A stretch of 64,000 nucleotides of DNA from Hydractinia symbiolongicarpus (lineage: Eukaryota; Cnidaria; Hydrozoa; Anthoathecata; Hydractiniidae). A model generated the notes under the pieces. That model was not told the origin of the DNA. It ran no database searches and was given only the letters and a program-made list of their open reading frames with translations. The DNA lies in the NCBI RefSeq assembly GCF_029227915.1, contig NC_079880.1, positions 32,851,501-32,915,500 of the forward strand. Reading direction: 5' to 3'. This document shows positions 46,842 through 59,720 of the stretch, piece after piece; position 1 is the first letter of the stretch, and each line of letters begins with the position of its first letter. The position numbers and the translations under genes are program-made.

Positions 46842-49800
46842 AAGTTGCTGAAATCTGAAATTCCTGCACAGGCTGTTTGTAACAAGTTAGACATGTTTGA
46901 TTCTCCTGATGAATTAGAAACACTTAATAGGTTGAAAAAGACCATTATTGCTAGACGAATATTGTTCAAAAAGATAACAATTATGCCGAAAGGTCAATCT
47001 CCTAAGCTAAAAGGAACTATTTGCAATGTCCCTATTAATTGTCAAACTATTGTTAGTACACTTCCACATGGAGCTGACAGTAACGGTATAGTTATGATTA
47101 AATTGAAGCGTAAACTTTCATTTCGTGGACATGTATATTTTGAAGCTGTCAACCCACAGTCTGTGAAATTGGCTTTGCTTTACTTGAAACAGAACAACCC
47201 ATTGTATTCTGATATAACCATTGATGAAAACTTGATTCCGTCTTCACTGGTAGATTTACGTGACCCTGTAGAAACAGAATGTACTTCAGAAAGCAATGAT
47301 CATGAACTTGAAGAAGTTGAAAATCCACTAAATGCTCATAGGTTTAATGCAAATGAAAGTATGATGTTGTCAAATGTACCACAAGCCGAGGATATTAGCA
47401 TAGCACCAGGAGAAGGTGAAATACCATTTTCAATGATGAATGATCAATTTTGTGAGGAATTAGCTCATCCTTATCTTTTCCCAACTGGTAAGTTTAGCTA
47501 CAAAGTTGAACGTGATATCAAGCTTAGTCCAACAAAGTATTTTAATCAGCGGCTGTTGAATTATAAACAAAAATTTGCCTCAAACTCTGATTACATTTTT
47601 TATGTGTTGTCCACTCTGCAACAACTCAATATGAGTAGTCAAATCAATATTGCTGTGAAAAAGGTTAAGACAGATTCTCTCACAGCTGGTATGTTGTCCA
47701 AAAATTTCTCTGAAACAGTGCAGTCTTGTATTGCTGAAAATAAAGGTTTTCAATTTATGAGTCCTATCAAAGGTACCCCAGCATATTGGAAGCGATTTCT
47801 CTCGGAAGTTCTAGCAATGGTTAAGCAACTCGGTCTCCCAACATTTTTTATGACATTGAGCTGTGCGGATTTAAGATGGAATGAATTGATTTCTATCATA
47901 GCAAAATTGAATAGTGAGAATCTGACTGATGAGGAAATAATCAACCTAACATACTTTGAAAGATGTAGATTTTTGAACTTGAATCCTGTTCTACTTGCCA
48001 GGCATTTTCAGTATCGTGTTGAGCTTTCTTTTAAGGAAATTGTAGTTGATGGACCTCTTGGTAAGGTTAAATACTGTGCAATTCGTGTAGAGTTTCAGAT
48101 TCGTGGAAGTCCTCATATTCATTCCTTTTTGTGGGTGTTGAATGCTCCTGTTTTGACTGAAAACAATATTGATAAATACATACAATTCGTAGATGCAATT
48201 ATTAAAGCATATGTACCAGATCGTGAACATGAACGTGAATTATTTGACTTAGTAACAACTTATCAGGTGCACTCTCATTCTAAATCTTGTCGAAAGTATA
48301 CAAATGAAACATGTCGGTATCATTTTGGTCGTTTTTTTTCCGAAAGGACTATTGTTGCTTTGCCACTGTCAAAAGATATAGATCCAGATGAACGTAGTGA
48401 AATTTTAAAGAATAAGGAAGTCATATTGAATAAGGTTAAAGACTATATTGACACAGAGTTGAATCCAAAAAAGAAAAATATTTTGAATTCCAATCAAGAG
48501 AATTTCGAGATTACTCCAACAATATCAGAAATATTAGATGAACTTGATATTCCAGAAAGTGAATATTATAATGCTTTGAGTATTTCTAATGATAGCGACT
48601 TTCAACTTTATTTGAAGAGGCCGCCTGATTCGTGTTTCATAAATAATTACTTTGATGAAGGTCTTCTAGCATGGGAAGCAAATATTGATATTCAACCTGT
48701 CTTCAACCACTACAAGGCTGTGACATATATGTGTGCATATTTCTCAAAATGTGAAGATGAGACTTCTCAGGCCATGAAACAAGCAGCGAAAGAAGCTTTC
48801 AATTCAAATAAATCCTATACTGAGCAAATGAAATTGATTGCAAAGGTTTTCACTACAAAAAGGGAATGTTCTGTTCAAGAAGCTGTATATTTAATAATGC
48901 CAGAACTTTGGCTCAGGAAAACATTTCCAAAAGTTGTATTTGCCAACACCAACCTCCCAGAAAAGCGCTATAGAATGTGTCGCAGTAAACATGAAATTGA
49001 TGAACTTCCTGAAGATAGTACTGATATGTTTAAAAGAAATATGCTAGATCGGTATGTCGATAGACCCAACCCAACATTTGCAAAAGCAGAATATGCCATT
49101 CTTGATCAATTTTGCTACGCACAATTTCTTGCAAATTATTACCTTGCTGGAAGGTTTGATGATGAAAATGATAGCCAGCCAACTGTATTACGTGATGACA
49201 ACATAGAAAGGAACCATATAACAAATTGGTTCCCTGCAATATTGCCATTAATGTCATCCAATGAAAAATTGAAGTGTCGTAAAGTTAAACAAGTGTTACG
49301 ATTATATACACCAAATAAACATAAATACCCTGAGTTATATGCACATCATTTGCTAATGTTATACTATCCATTTCGAAATGAATGTGACTTGAAATCTGCT
49401 TCTGACAGTTATGTTGAAAAACCCAACGAACCTGGTGTATTATCAATTATAAATGAACATAAGCAAACATTTGAGCCATTTAGTGATCTAATTGACACTG
49501 CCTTATCAAACTTGCGTACAGACTTGCTTACAAATCAAGATGCTTTTACTGCTCATGAAAATGATGAAGTTCAAGATGAAATGATTGAAACAATAGATGA
49601 GATTGTGGATGATGAAAATGTTGTTGCAGATGCTGTACTTTTTGACAGTGAAATCAATGTTTCAACAAATAATTCAGAATTCCTGAGCAATGCAGAATTG
49701 AATCCCATGATTTCATCCTTGAATTACAAACAAAGACAAGTGTTCGATTTAGTATATGACTGGGCTTGCAGGTATATAAAAAACTTATCGGCAATAAGAA

Positions 49801-50382
49801 AAATAGAAGTTACACCATTGTATATTTTTTTGACTGGCGCTGGTGGCTGCGGAAAGTCACATCTAATTAAAACCATATATCAATCAATGTCCAAGGTACT
49901 TTCATATAAATCTAAGGACCTGAACAAACCCAAAGTTTTTCTTGTGGCTCCTACTAGTGTTGCTGCAATTAATATCAATGGTGCTACTATTCATACAGCT
50001 TTTGGAATACCTGTTGGTCATTTTGGAAAGAATTTGCCACGTTTAAATGACAAAAGGAGGAGTACTTTACGGAACAAACTTAGTGAGCTGAAGGCCATTA
50101 TTGTTGATGAAATTTCTATGGTATCAAACTTGCAGTTATTTTATATTCATCTACGTTTAATTGAAATATTTGCATGTCGTGATGAGATTCCATTTGCCGG
50201 CATTACAGTGATAGCATGTGGTGATTTATATCAACTGCCACCTGTTCAACAACGACCTGTGTATGCTGATTATAAAAGTGACTGGCTCAACTTGGTGCAT
50301 CTATATGGAAGCTTTTCGAATTTGCTGAGCTTACAGAGGTAATGAGACAAAAAGGTGATAATGTATTAATAGATTTACTAGT
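46842..50382 (+). pseudogene. Helentron Rep and N-terminal helicase
   Basis: The same frame as the protease continues after TAG 46839-46841. The Helitron N-terminal domain (HPYLFPTGKFSY, PTFFMTLSCADLRW) precedes the HUH motif in RGSPHIHSFLWV, and the tyrosine region is YKAVTYMCAYFSKCEDE. The Pif1-type helicase starts with Walker A FLTGAGGCGKSHLIKT and Walker B AIIVDEISMV, plus CGDLYQLPPV. A frameshift near 50310-50325 stops this frame at 50342. In the next frame coding continues to 50382, where the non-autonomous element enters. HUH and tyrosine residues would nick and join DNA in rolling-circle replication. Confidence 0.7.
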
Positions 50383-53300
50383 CGATTAGGCCCGTGGAAA
50401 AATCCACTTGGCAGAAAAACAATTGAAAAGTTCTGTCATTTGAATTTTGATGACATCAGCAAATATTTCAGTATATTGAATATGCCTTTTACTAAAAAAA
50501 ATAATCTGAAAATGCATAAAAAGAAAGTCATAATTTAACAAAAAAGTTCTTAAAATCTAACACAAAATATCAAATGTCAAATCGCATGAAATCCTCCCAA
50601 CAAAACTTCAGACAAAATATGAAAAACAAGGGCGTGCAAGGTGTAAAATCTAGTTAGTAGAAAGTTACAACATTGACAGTCACAACCCAGACAGTTACGC
50701 AACAATAATAATAATGTCAGAAATAACACATATCTCAAATATGTATACGTATATAAATGTGTATATATTATTATGTGATTATGTTGAAAACCTTCAATAT
50801 TTTAATCTTAAGTGTCGAAAAGAAAGGCTTGCAACAGTAAGCACAAATCTATGAAATAAGTTCTTTACGCATTTTAAACATTGTCTTTTCCCTAAATGCT
50901 TATACAACAATACAACCTGAACAATATCAAAAAGCCAAACTTAAACAAACACAAAACACCTAAAAACAAAAAGTTAAACTTTGAAAAATCATTTATTCGG
51001 TTGCATACCATCCTCTCCCGCAAAAATATGCACAAAATGTAAAAATTAACCGGTTAACAAAACAATTTTTTGTCTAATGATCCGTACTGACTTTACCAAA
51101 CATTTTAACCTGAAATGTCGAAAAAGCAATGAGCAAGGAGTAAATTTCAAATCAACAAAAATCATTATTTTGAAAACATTGTATATATATATATGGTCCT
51201 TCCTCACAAAAGTTTACAATAAAGGTAGAACACAAAGGTTTATGAGGAGCAAATCAAAATATGAACAAAAATCAGTTCAATTGGCATGTTCTATATTGTC
51301 TTCAGCCATAAAATCTTTCACAAAATTGATATGAAACCCATCAAATTCAACTCAGAAAAAGTAGTCATTTAAATGCATACAAAAATACAACTTGTAGAAT
51401 ATCAAATTATTATTTTTAGTATATATAATTGAATATGGTCCTCCCTCACAACAGTTAAATTTTTGCACTAAATTTGCAACACAAAATACAAATTCTAAAT
51501 AATTCCTATAGTTTTCCTCAAAAGTTTAATCAAAATATAAAAGATGAGAGGTGAACGACAAAATCAAAGTTTGCAGAATTTAATTATTTTGCTATATATA
51601 TGTCTATTGATATATGCCCTTTATAACAATATTTCAATCCAAAATGTGAAAAAGAAAAACAGTTTGCAACAAAATCAGTTATTCTGATGATATTGCATAC
51701 ACTTGTTCTCCACAAAAGTGTAAAAAACGAATGGTTGTAGGAAATACTTCTGATTCAACAAAAGTCAGTATTTGCATCTTGTACTCATTAAATATTACCC
51801 AAAATTTCAAAAAACTGTGATTTGGAACGCATCAAATTTATAAATAGAGAGGGATCAGTCATTTCAGTATGTTGTACAGAGTCCTGCGCGGTAAGAATTT
51901 ATACAAAATATAAAAAAAACCAAACATTTTAACCTGAAATGTCGAAAAAGCAATGAGCAAGGAGTAAATTTCAAATCAACAAAAATCATTATTTTGAAAA
52001 CATTGTATATATATATATGGTCCTTCCTCACAAAAGTTTACAATAAAGGTAGAACACAAAGGTTTATGAGGAGCAAATCAAAATATGAACAAAAATCAGT
52101 TCAATTGGCATGTTCTATATTGTCTTCAGCCATAAAATCTTTCACAAAATTGATATGAAACCCATCAAATTCAACTCAGAAAAAGTAGTCATTTAAATGC
52201 ATACAAAAATACAACTTGTAGAATATCAAATTATTATTTTTAGTATATATAATTGAATATGGTCCTCCCTCACAACAGTTAAATTTTTGCACTAAATTTG
52301 CAACACAAAATACAAATTCTAAATAATTCCTATAGTTTTCCTCAAAAGTTTAATCAAAATATAAAAGATGAGAGGTGAACGACAAAATCAAAGTTTGCAG
52401 AATTTAATTATTTTGCTATATATATGTCTATTGATATATGCCCTTTATAACAATATTTCAATCCAAAATGTGAAAAAGAAAAACAGTTTGCAACAAAATC
52501 AGTTATTCTGATGATATTGCATACACTTGTTCTCCACAAAAGTGTAAAAAACGAATGGTTGTAGGAAATACTTCTGATTCAACAAAAGTCAGTATTTGCA
52601 TCTTGTACTCATTAAATATTACCCAAAATTTCAAAAAACTGTGATTTGGAACGCATCAAATTTATAAATAGAGAGGGATCAGTCATTTCAGTATGTTGTA
52701 CAGAGTCCTGCGCGGTAAGAATTTATACAAAATATAAAAAAAACACAAGTTTTTTCGGTGTTGTACTCCCTCAAAAAAGTTGAAACTTTTCTTAATTGAG
52801 ACAAAATGCCATAAACAAAAACATTTTAGTCAGAACATCTAGAACAAAAAAAAATCACTACACTTAAGGAACCAGAATTACTACATGTTAAATAAAAATC
52901 GTTTCGTCATATTGCATGTAACCGATGTATATAAGTTTAGTTACACAAAATGTGAAAAATACATTTTTTGCATACACAAATTGTGAAAAATACATTATTT
53001 GCTTAAAAACAGTCCTTAAACTCTTCTTAAATATTATGTAATACTTTTTTAAAAGTTGTTGTGGCTTGTTAAAATGCTTAAAAAAAAGGCTTAAAATGTC
53101 AATTAAAATAAGTTACAGTCACATTCTAGATAGATAGATGCTAGCTAACAAACATGTCTCGCATCAATAATATCATCAAAACTTTAAAAAACATAAACAA
53201 ACCTTACAGAAACCTTTCTATACTTCATTTATATACCATGCCCCTTTTTAAATGCTTTTGTAAAGATTTATTTTGAAGGCAAGAGAAGACAAATGCTTAA

Positions 53301-53505
53301 AAAGGACAGCCATTTTTTTTGCAAACACAATTTCTGTTACTTTGTGCTAGAACTTCATTTAACAAACCACACAAAACTCGCGGCTTTTCACGACAAAAAA
53401 GACATATTTTTTTCGGCAACATCAAAAATTTTTTTCGGCAACATCAAAGGAAAATGAAGACATCCACTTTGCCTGTCACAGACACACAGACAGACACACT
53501 TAGCG
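50381..53505. mobile_element. 3.1-kb non-autonomous element with GACA-rich end
   Basis: TACTA at 50376-50380 and 53506-53510 is a likely 5-bp target duplication, and removing the insert restores the helicase reading frame. The left end GTCGATTAGGCCCGTGG with an imperfect hairpin GTGGAAAAATCCAC and the right end CAGACACACAGACAGACACA match the 136-bp relative at 27676. The interior is AT-rich and contains an 824-bp tandem duplication. No coding region is supported. Confidence 0.65.
51096..52743. repeat. 824-bp tandem duplication, two apparently identical units
   Basis: Unit 1 is 51096-51919 and unit 2 is 51920-52743, with a constant offset of 824 and no difference noticed. The junction lies at a run of As (ATAAAAAAAACCAAACA). 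No gene lies inside. Identity suggests a very recent event or an assembly duplication. Confidence 0.85.
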
Positions 53506-53510
53506 TACTA

Positions 53511-54976
53511 TTATATAGAATAAATAATGTGAGAATTGGCAAACTTGATAAAAAAGACGAGGAGTTATTGAAGAATAGAGTAATTTCTCCAAATGATTCT
53601 AATAAACCTGCAAATGCACTCCATATCTTTGCAGAAAATGCTCCTGCCAAAGTACACAACAATATTATGCTAGAGTCTGTTGATGCATTCTGTTTTACTA
53701 TACAATCCATTGATCAACTTCCAAAGAATGTTGCGAAAGGCATTATTGAAGAATCGCAATCAAAGTGAAACCGGGGGTCTTGCTACTGAATTAAAAATCA
53801 AAGTTGGTGCAAAAGTAATGCTTACAGTCAATATTAATATTGCTGACAGACTGATCAATGGCCAAATAGGTACTGTCAAGCATGTAAAAGCAGACAATGC
53901 AAACAAAGTTTCGAAGATATACGTGTTATTTGATGACCCCAAGGCAGGCAAGGAGGCCATATTTAAAAGCAATTGTTCAAATAGATGGGTACCAATCGAG
54001 AGAGCAGAGGCAAATATCAAACTGAAAATCAGCAAAGATACATCACCTGTAATCAAACGTACTCAGTTCCCACTAATGCTATCCTGGGCATGCACTGTAC
54101 ACAAAGTTCAAGGTTTAACACTGGATAAAGTTGTTATTAGCTTTGATTTGGAGAAGCAGCATTCATTTAATAATGGCCAGATGTATGTTGCACTTAGCAG
54201 AGTTACATCTTTGAATGGTATGTGTTTGACAGGAAAACTTTCTAGGTCTGCTATCAAATGCAATTCTCGTGCTACGTTGGAGTATGATAGACTACGAAAT
54301 GAGTGTGTTTCTCAGCAGATTCAAAAATTTTCTGCCCCATCACATGATGTATTGACTATAGCACTGTTGAACACAAGATCGTTATCTCGGCATGCTGTTG
54401 ACATATCTTTCGATGCAGCGCTTACATTGCATGATATAATATGCCTAACAGAAACACAATTAAATCCTGGGAAAGATACTGAAAGTATCGATATTTATTT
54501 GGTGAATTTCAGTCCACTTCATAATTGTAACACTGACAAGTTTCAAAGCATTTCACTTTTTTTCAGAAGAAGCATACATGTACAAAATCATCAGTTTGGT
54601 CAAGGTGTTACAATGTTTTCGTTTACTAAGACATAATTTTCAGCTGAGACTTTTAATGCATTGGTTATCTATGGAAATGTAATGATGCCTTAGAACATTT
54701 TTATGATGCCCTATCTCGCGCAGTTCAAAATACCAGTGTACATTTCATTCTTGGAGATTTCAACATCAATGCACAGGCTCAACCACAAAGATTATCAGAT
54801 GTTATGCATGATTTCACTCAAATTGTTACCGAACCTACCCATTTAGCTGGAGCCACTCTTGATCATGTTTATATAAAGAACAGTGTTGTGTTATCATATG
54901 ATGTGAAATGTTTTGTAAAATGTGTACACTTTTCTGATCATGATGCTGTCAACTTTAGTATAGCAAAGAAGCTTTA
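53511..54976 (+). pseudogene. Helentron C-terminal helicase and EEP nuclease
   Basis: After the insert, helicase coding resumes (YRINNVRIGKLDKKDEELL) and shifts frame near 53755. It then shows GAKVMLTVNINIADRLINGQ, SWACTVHKVQGLTLDKVV and NNGQMYVALSRVTSLNGMCL, the late motifs of Pif1-like helicases. From about 54350 an endonuclease/exonuclease/phosphatase domain follows (TIALLNTRSLSRHAVD, IICLTETQL). After another frameshift near 54640 it continues with FILGDFNIN and FSDHDAVNFSI, which hold the D and DH residues of the active site, ending at 54976. This is the nuclease typical of Helentrons. Confidence 0.65.
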
Positions 54977-55522
54977 AAGCCTGGTTGCCCACCACATGAA
55001 CATTGTTGCCTTGATCTCAGTTTCATCTCAGCAGAAGTAAAACTTAGCCCATCCATCGTCCAGCTAAAATCGAATATATTTTCATCGTTAGGCAATGATG
55101 ATATGTTTTATATTTTTTCAATTTTTCCAGGTTTAATGTTTGTATATATTCATTGTATATTTTTCTTTGTACATGCTATAGCTTTGTAATTTTATTTATG
55201 ACTATATCTGTATAGTACGTGACTTTGTACTGAGAAAAAGTAAGTGAATCGATTTTTTAGTCAGTCTGCAATAAGAATGTAAAATTTTTTATAGGCACTA
55301 GGAATATATGTTGGTATTGTTAAAGGCTGTGGAATGTCAAAGAGACTAATCGAGAAATGCATCGACTCTGTTGTTTAGAAGTGTTAATTAAGGGTGATGA
55401 ATATCTGGTGAGTGGTATTCTTTTCACTTTATACACACGTCAAAACGTCAATAATCTGGTGAATGCGCGGAAAGTAAAGTACATACTGTAATAACTCTTA
55501 CTATCTCATCTCATTTTTTCAG
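54977..55522. other. 3' flank of the Helentron
   Basis: AT-rich, no gene. The Helentron 3' terminus is expected here, but no clear terminal hairpin was identified. Confidence 0.4.
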
Positions 55523-56024
55523 AAATGAACATTATCACGCAAAAAAGAGTGACATCAAGAAATCAAACCAAGTCCACGAACCAGAACTTCATACGAAACT
55601 CTTCAATTCAATTGGGAATGAACAGACAGTAAGTTTAATTTCGTGTTTCATTTTTCGGAACTCCTTACTTTTAAAAAATGTATCACTTTCAAGGATATAA
55701 GAAATCTAAAAGCTCTTGAGACGCAAACACGCAAGATAAACGATGTCTATTTTTGATTCATATGCGGTTGTTCTATAAGTAGGCTATCACACTCGAAATT
55801 TGTGGAAGTACTGCAATGTGATTCGTTCCACGATTTGTCTCTCTTTGTAGCTTTTTGGAGCATCAATGTAGCTGACAAAATGCATTACTACGTATTGATT
55901 TGGAACGAATACGAAATTCAAAAAGAACATTGTTGGTAAGAAATTTTTGCAGATATCGTTTATAACTTTGTTATGGTTTCTGAATAACGTGCAAACTTCA
56001 ATCGTTTTTAGATGGAGCAATCGC

Positions 56025-56430
56025 CTAGAAGTACGAATTTCGATACATTTCGATACAACTGATAGCTCGTAATGTTCATTCGCAACGTATAGAAGTGCGA
56101 ATTTCGATACAACTGATAGCTCGTAATGTTCATTCGCAACGTATAGAAGTGAGAATTTCGATACAACTGATAGCTCGTAATGTTCATTCGCAACGTAAAC
56201 AAGTGCGAATTTCGATAAAACTAATAACTCGTAATGTTCCTTCACAACGTATAGAAGTGGCATTTCGATACAACTGATAGCTCGTAATGTTCATTCGCAA
56301 CGTATAGAGTTGCGAACTTCGATACAACTGATAGCTCGTAATGTTCATTCGCAACGTATATAAGTGCGAATTTGTGTACAACTGATAGCTCGTAATGTTC
56401 GTTCGCAACGCATAGAAGAAGTACGAACTT
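56025..56430. repeat. 54-bp minisatellite, about 7 copies
   Basis: The unit is GATACAACTGATAGCTCGTA plus AATGTTCATTCGCAACG and a short spacer, 54 bp long. Copies vary by a few bases and one is shortened. Because 54 is a multiple of three, several frames stay open through the array on both strands (minus-strand repeat VANEHYELSVVSKF). I treat these as by-products. Confidence 0.85.
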
Positions 56431-56714
56431 CGATACGATTGATAGGTCGTAATACTATTTCATCCCTAATCTCAGCTCGAAAAAAACACAACAACTTCTT
56501 TCACGAAATGTTCAGTAGAAGATAAAGATGATGCTTCCGGAATTAAAAAATCGACCCGTGGAGACCATTGACTTTGTTTTACATTTGTGAATATATAATA
56601 TACATACACTTCATTTGAACTGTGTCGTTTTGAGTAACTGATTGCCCCTTGCAAATTGCTTTGCCAATTGCGAGAGAACCTAAACGATTTTATATTAACA
56701 AGTGTGAATAATTA

Positions 56715-56830
56715 CAGGAAAAACCTAAGAATATGAAAGTCTTTTGCCCGCAAACGTGGGAATAAACTTTCGCAGATGACGTCTTTTGATAATTTCGCGG
56801 GAATAAATTTTCGCGTGTAACGCATTTCAA
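56715..56830. repeat. TTCGCG-type MITE remnant
   Basis: GGGAATAAACTTTCGC and CGCGGGAATAAATTTTCGCG resemble the ends of the MITE at 28935-29291 and the stretch near 8720-8845. Only fragments remain and no clear ends are visible. Confidence 0.4.
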
Positions 56831-57400
56831 AGAATTTTCTCGGCAGAAAAATGGCAAATGTTTTACATTTCTCACTACTTAGTGCGTTATTTGCAACGTA
56901 AACAAAACAGCTCTGACACCGGTCTAAGAAGGCGCAGATCACCCTAGTCAGTTCAACCACGGTTCAACTCTAATATAAGGTGCGTCATCCTCCTAACTAG
57001 ACATGTTTGAAAGTTCCTGTACCCCTCACTTGTCTTTCTACATAGACATTGCTTCTACATAGTATCGAGAAAAAAAGAGTTTAGAAAACAAGTTTTCGTA
57101 CAATTTCCTGATCAGCAAAAAACAGTTTTTTTAGTTATTAGAGTTTCCTCATTTTCTATAGCCTTCATCAATCTAATTAGCATAAAATTTAGAAAACCTA
57201 CTGTGAGATAAATTTCTTTCTGACGAGGAATTTTCCATTTACAGGCAAAAAACGCAGTTTCTATTCCCTGGGTCGTTTGTTTTTATCACGTGAGCTCCTC
57301 CTTGTGTTCGTAGTCAATTTGTATTCAAGGAGGTATATTCAACACTATATTTGTTTTGATAGTGAAAAGTAGTATAAAGTTGAATTGTGGCTGTTCGCAC

Positions 57401-57437
57401 GAATTCCACTAGGCGAATATTTCGCATAGTGGAATTC
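57401..57437. repeat. 37-nt near-perfect palindrome
   Basis: GAATTCCACTA at 57401-57411 and TAGTGGAATTC at 57427-57437 enclose GGCGAATATTTCGCA, itself a smaller hairpin. No gene adjoins closely. It may be the core of a decayed fold-back element. Confidence 0.6.
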
Positions 57438-59363
57438 CACCATTAGCAAGTAGTTCCGAATTTTTCCAGCTGCCACGTTTCATTCTTTATTTTGCCGAAA
57501 TGCATCCTGGTTGAAAGGTTCTTGAATTTGATTGGTTGGTGTTTTTCTAATTGTGTTGGGTTTTTTAAAAACTTCACGCACGCACATGTTCTACAGAAGT
57601 GAAGTGCGAAAATGGCTCAAAGAAAAGGGAGTCTTTTTTTTCAGTCAGTTGCGGATATGATTTTTGATTTGATTTTTTAAGGTAAATTCCTTCTGCTTGG
57701 ATTTAATAAATTTTAAATTTCATTTTTAGGTCAAGGTAGTTCAACAAACAATGGTGGGGGGGGGAATCTTATAAAAAAGGTGAGGTATTTTTGCTTTTGG
57801 TCACTGCTTTTTCGAAGGATATTCCCTGCTATGGCTATAACGTTTTAACCTCGAATTTTCAGTATTTTATTGTCTTTTTCCCTTTTCTCTCTCAATGTCC
57901 CAAAAGGTACAATATTGATTGGTATAAAGTTTTTGTTTCACCAGAAATTTTGCCAGAAATTTTTTCTACAAAAAATAAACACGAGAAGATTTCTCATTTT
58001 GATACAGTTCTATTCATACAAGTTCACTTATATATTTTATTAAATTCTATCTACATGAATAATGGTGAATGAATAGAAGTTTCTCTTTTTTACAAATAAG
58101 AAAAACCTTGTCACTGTTTTCTCTTTTTTCAAGGAACATTTTGCAAAGTTCTAGCCAGCTACCACTTTTAGTAAAATTTCACTTTAAATTTCAAATTAGA
58201 TGAGAGCTTGACAGCTTACGTTCATGAGGTGTCACCAATTAAGAAAAGCAGAAATGGCAAAGTCGAGTACTTTAATCTAAAGTTGCAAACAGTCTCCAGC
58301 ACGTATGATTCAGTGGTGTACAATAAAGATGTAAAGTCGACGTTAGATGAAGCTCAACAATCAAAATCACCGATTAAGTTGTAGAATTTCAAAAGGAAAG
58401 CAAATTTCAAAAATAATGCTGCAACCGACATTCAAATAAGCAGAGGAACGAAAATTCAAGTTCTTGAAAAAGCATCTTTTCCTCACTGCAAGCTTTCGAA
58501 ATCTATTTCACCAAAACTTAAAATTAAAGACATCAAGTTGAATTCGTATGATCGGCAAGAAGTTACTGTCACAGGATACATTGACAAAAAAGGTAAATTA
58601 AATTTACATGCGAGTAAGCTATGCCTCATTTTGCCTGCTCGACAACTGAACAAGTGAAGACCACACCCACACAAAGTTGCATGAAAATTGTATCAATTAA
58701 GAACACAACCTCTCCTTCTTCTCCCCCACTGGAAAATCCATTGTCAGCGTATTATTATTGTTACATAGATTGCTACGAAACAAACTTCAGAGAAGGATCT
58801 TCACGGAAGATGGAAGTGTACTTATTCGACGAATCCGATGTAATTCCATTGACCTTATGGAATGACTTCATAGATAGTGTCAAAACTGGACCATACCAAA
58901 TTTCCAATGCAATCGTTCGTGTATTACATGATGATGACAAGGTGCTCGCTACGGGTCCGGAAACAATATTCGAAGTAACAACAAAAAAATTCATTTTGAA
59001 ACCTGCGCCAAAGTTTATCGCCAAGCAAAGTTTCTTCTGGCTGATGTTGTGATTGTCAACCGACAACTCAAATGTCACAAGTGTGGTAAGGACGTTAATC
59101 ACCTTACTCCCGACTGCGAATTTGTAAAGTGCGTATGCGGTGTTATTTCACGTTCTTCGCAACTGAAGGTGAACCGCATAGCTAAGGTCACTACCCAGGA
59201 TAATAAGGAGGAAATCACAATATTCCAACCACAGCTGTTCGAGTATGCGCTAAAGTACAAGCTTAATGGAAATAACGAGGAAGCTTTGACAATTGCTCTT
59301 TTAAAAGATTCCGAGACATCCTTCATAATTGACAGACATGATATCTGTATTTGTTTTTTGTAA

Positions 59364-59720
59364 ACTTTTCCATATGTTGACAGGGTGTTGAAAAAAACTA
59401 CCCAAGAACGAACACATTTTCAATTTTTGTTATTTTTATAGTTACTTTGGTATAGTATTTGTAAGCTATCATTGTATGTTCTATTAAAAAATAGTGCGTA
59501 GCGACTTCATAGACAGTGTGAAATCTGGTCATACCAAATTTCAAATTTTGATCGTTCGTGTATTTGTATTTCTCTTTTATTAACTTTATATTATTTGCAA
59601 GCTACCATTTTACTTCAGTATATTATTTGCAAGCTACCATTTTATGTTTAAAAAATAGTATGCAGGTCATGCACAAAAAAAAATCTTGTTGATTGTTTTT
59701 TACTGAAAATTTTGTCACGG
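59364..59720. other. gene-free spacer with a short duplication
   Basis: ATTATTTGCAAGCTACCATTTTA occurs twice in related form (about 59588 and 59623), and GTGCGTAGCGACTTCATAGACAGTGTG (59491-59517) echoes coding of the RPA-like gene at 58862-58882, suggesting a small duplicated scrap. Confidence 0.4.

Larger units (their letters stand above)
45000..55000 (+). mobile_element. Helentron-type Helitron (protease, Rep, helicase, EEP nuclease), decayed
   Basis: One plus-strand polyprotein frame with the order of Helentron/Helitron2 elements: cysteine protease, Rep (HUH), Pif1-like helicase, endonuclease-type C-terminus. Limits are approximate because no terminal structures were found. The 3.1-kb non-autonomous insert (50381-53505) splits the helicase. 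Two in-frame stops and several frameshifts make it inactive. Replication would be by rolling circle. Confidence 0.65.
55523..59363 (+). pseudogene. RPA-like single-strand DNA-binding protein gene, decayed
   Basis: Exon-like pieces lie at 55523-55628 (AG/GT flanked), 57730-57779 and 58200-59363. The last exon has an OB-fold-like opening (ESLTAYVHEVSPIKKSRNG, YFNLKLQTVS). A middle part (MEVYLFDESDVIPLTLWNDF) recalls RPA1 OB folds. A zinc motif at the end (LKCHKCGKDVNHLTPDCEFV, KCVCG) matches the RPA1 C-terminal type. An in-frame TAG near 58383 and frame changes near 58650 and 59040 break it. RPA-like genes are often carried by Helitrons, but whether this one belonged to the neighbour is unknown. 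Exon 1 is the least certain. Confidence 0.5.

Noticed and set aside
55787-56263. 158-residue minus-strand protein with an 18-residue repeat
   Set aside because: It is produced by the 54-bp minisatellite, and several frames are open for the same reason.
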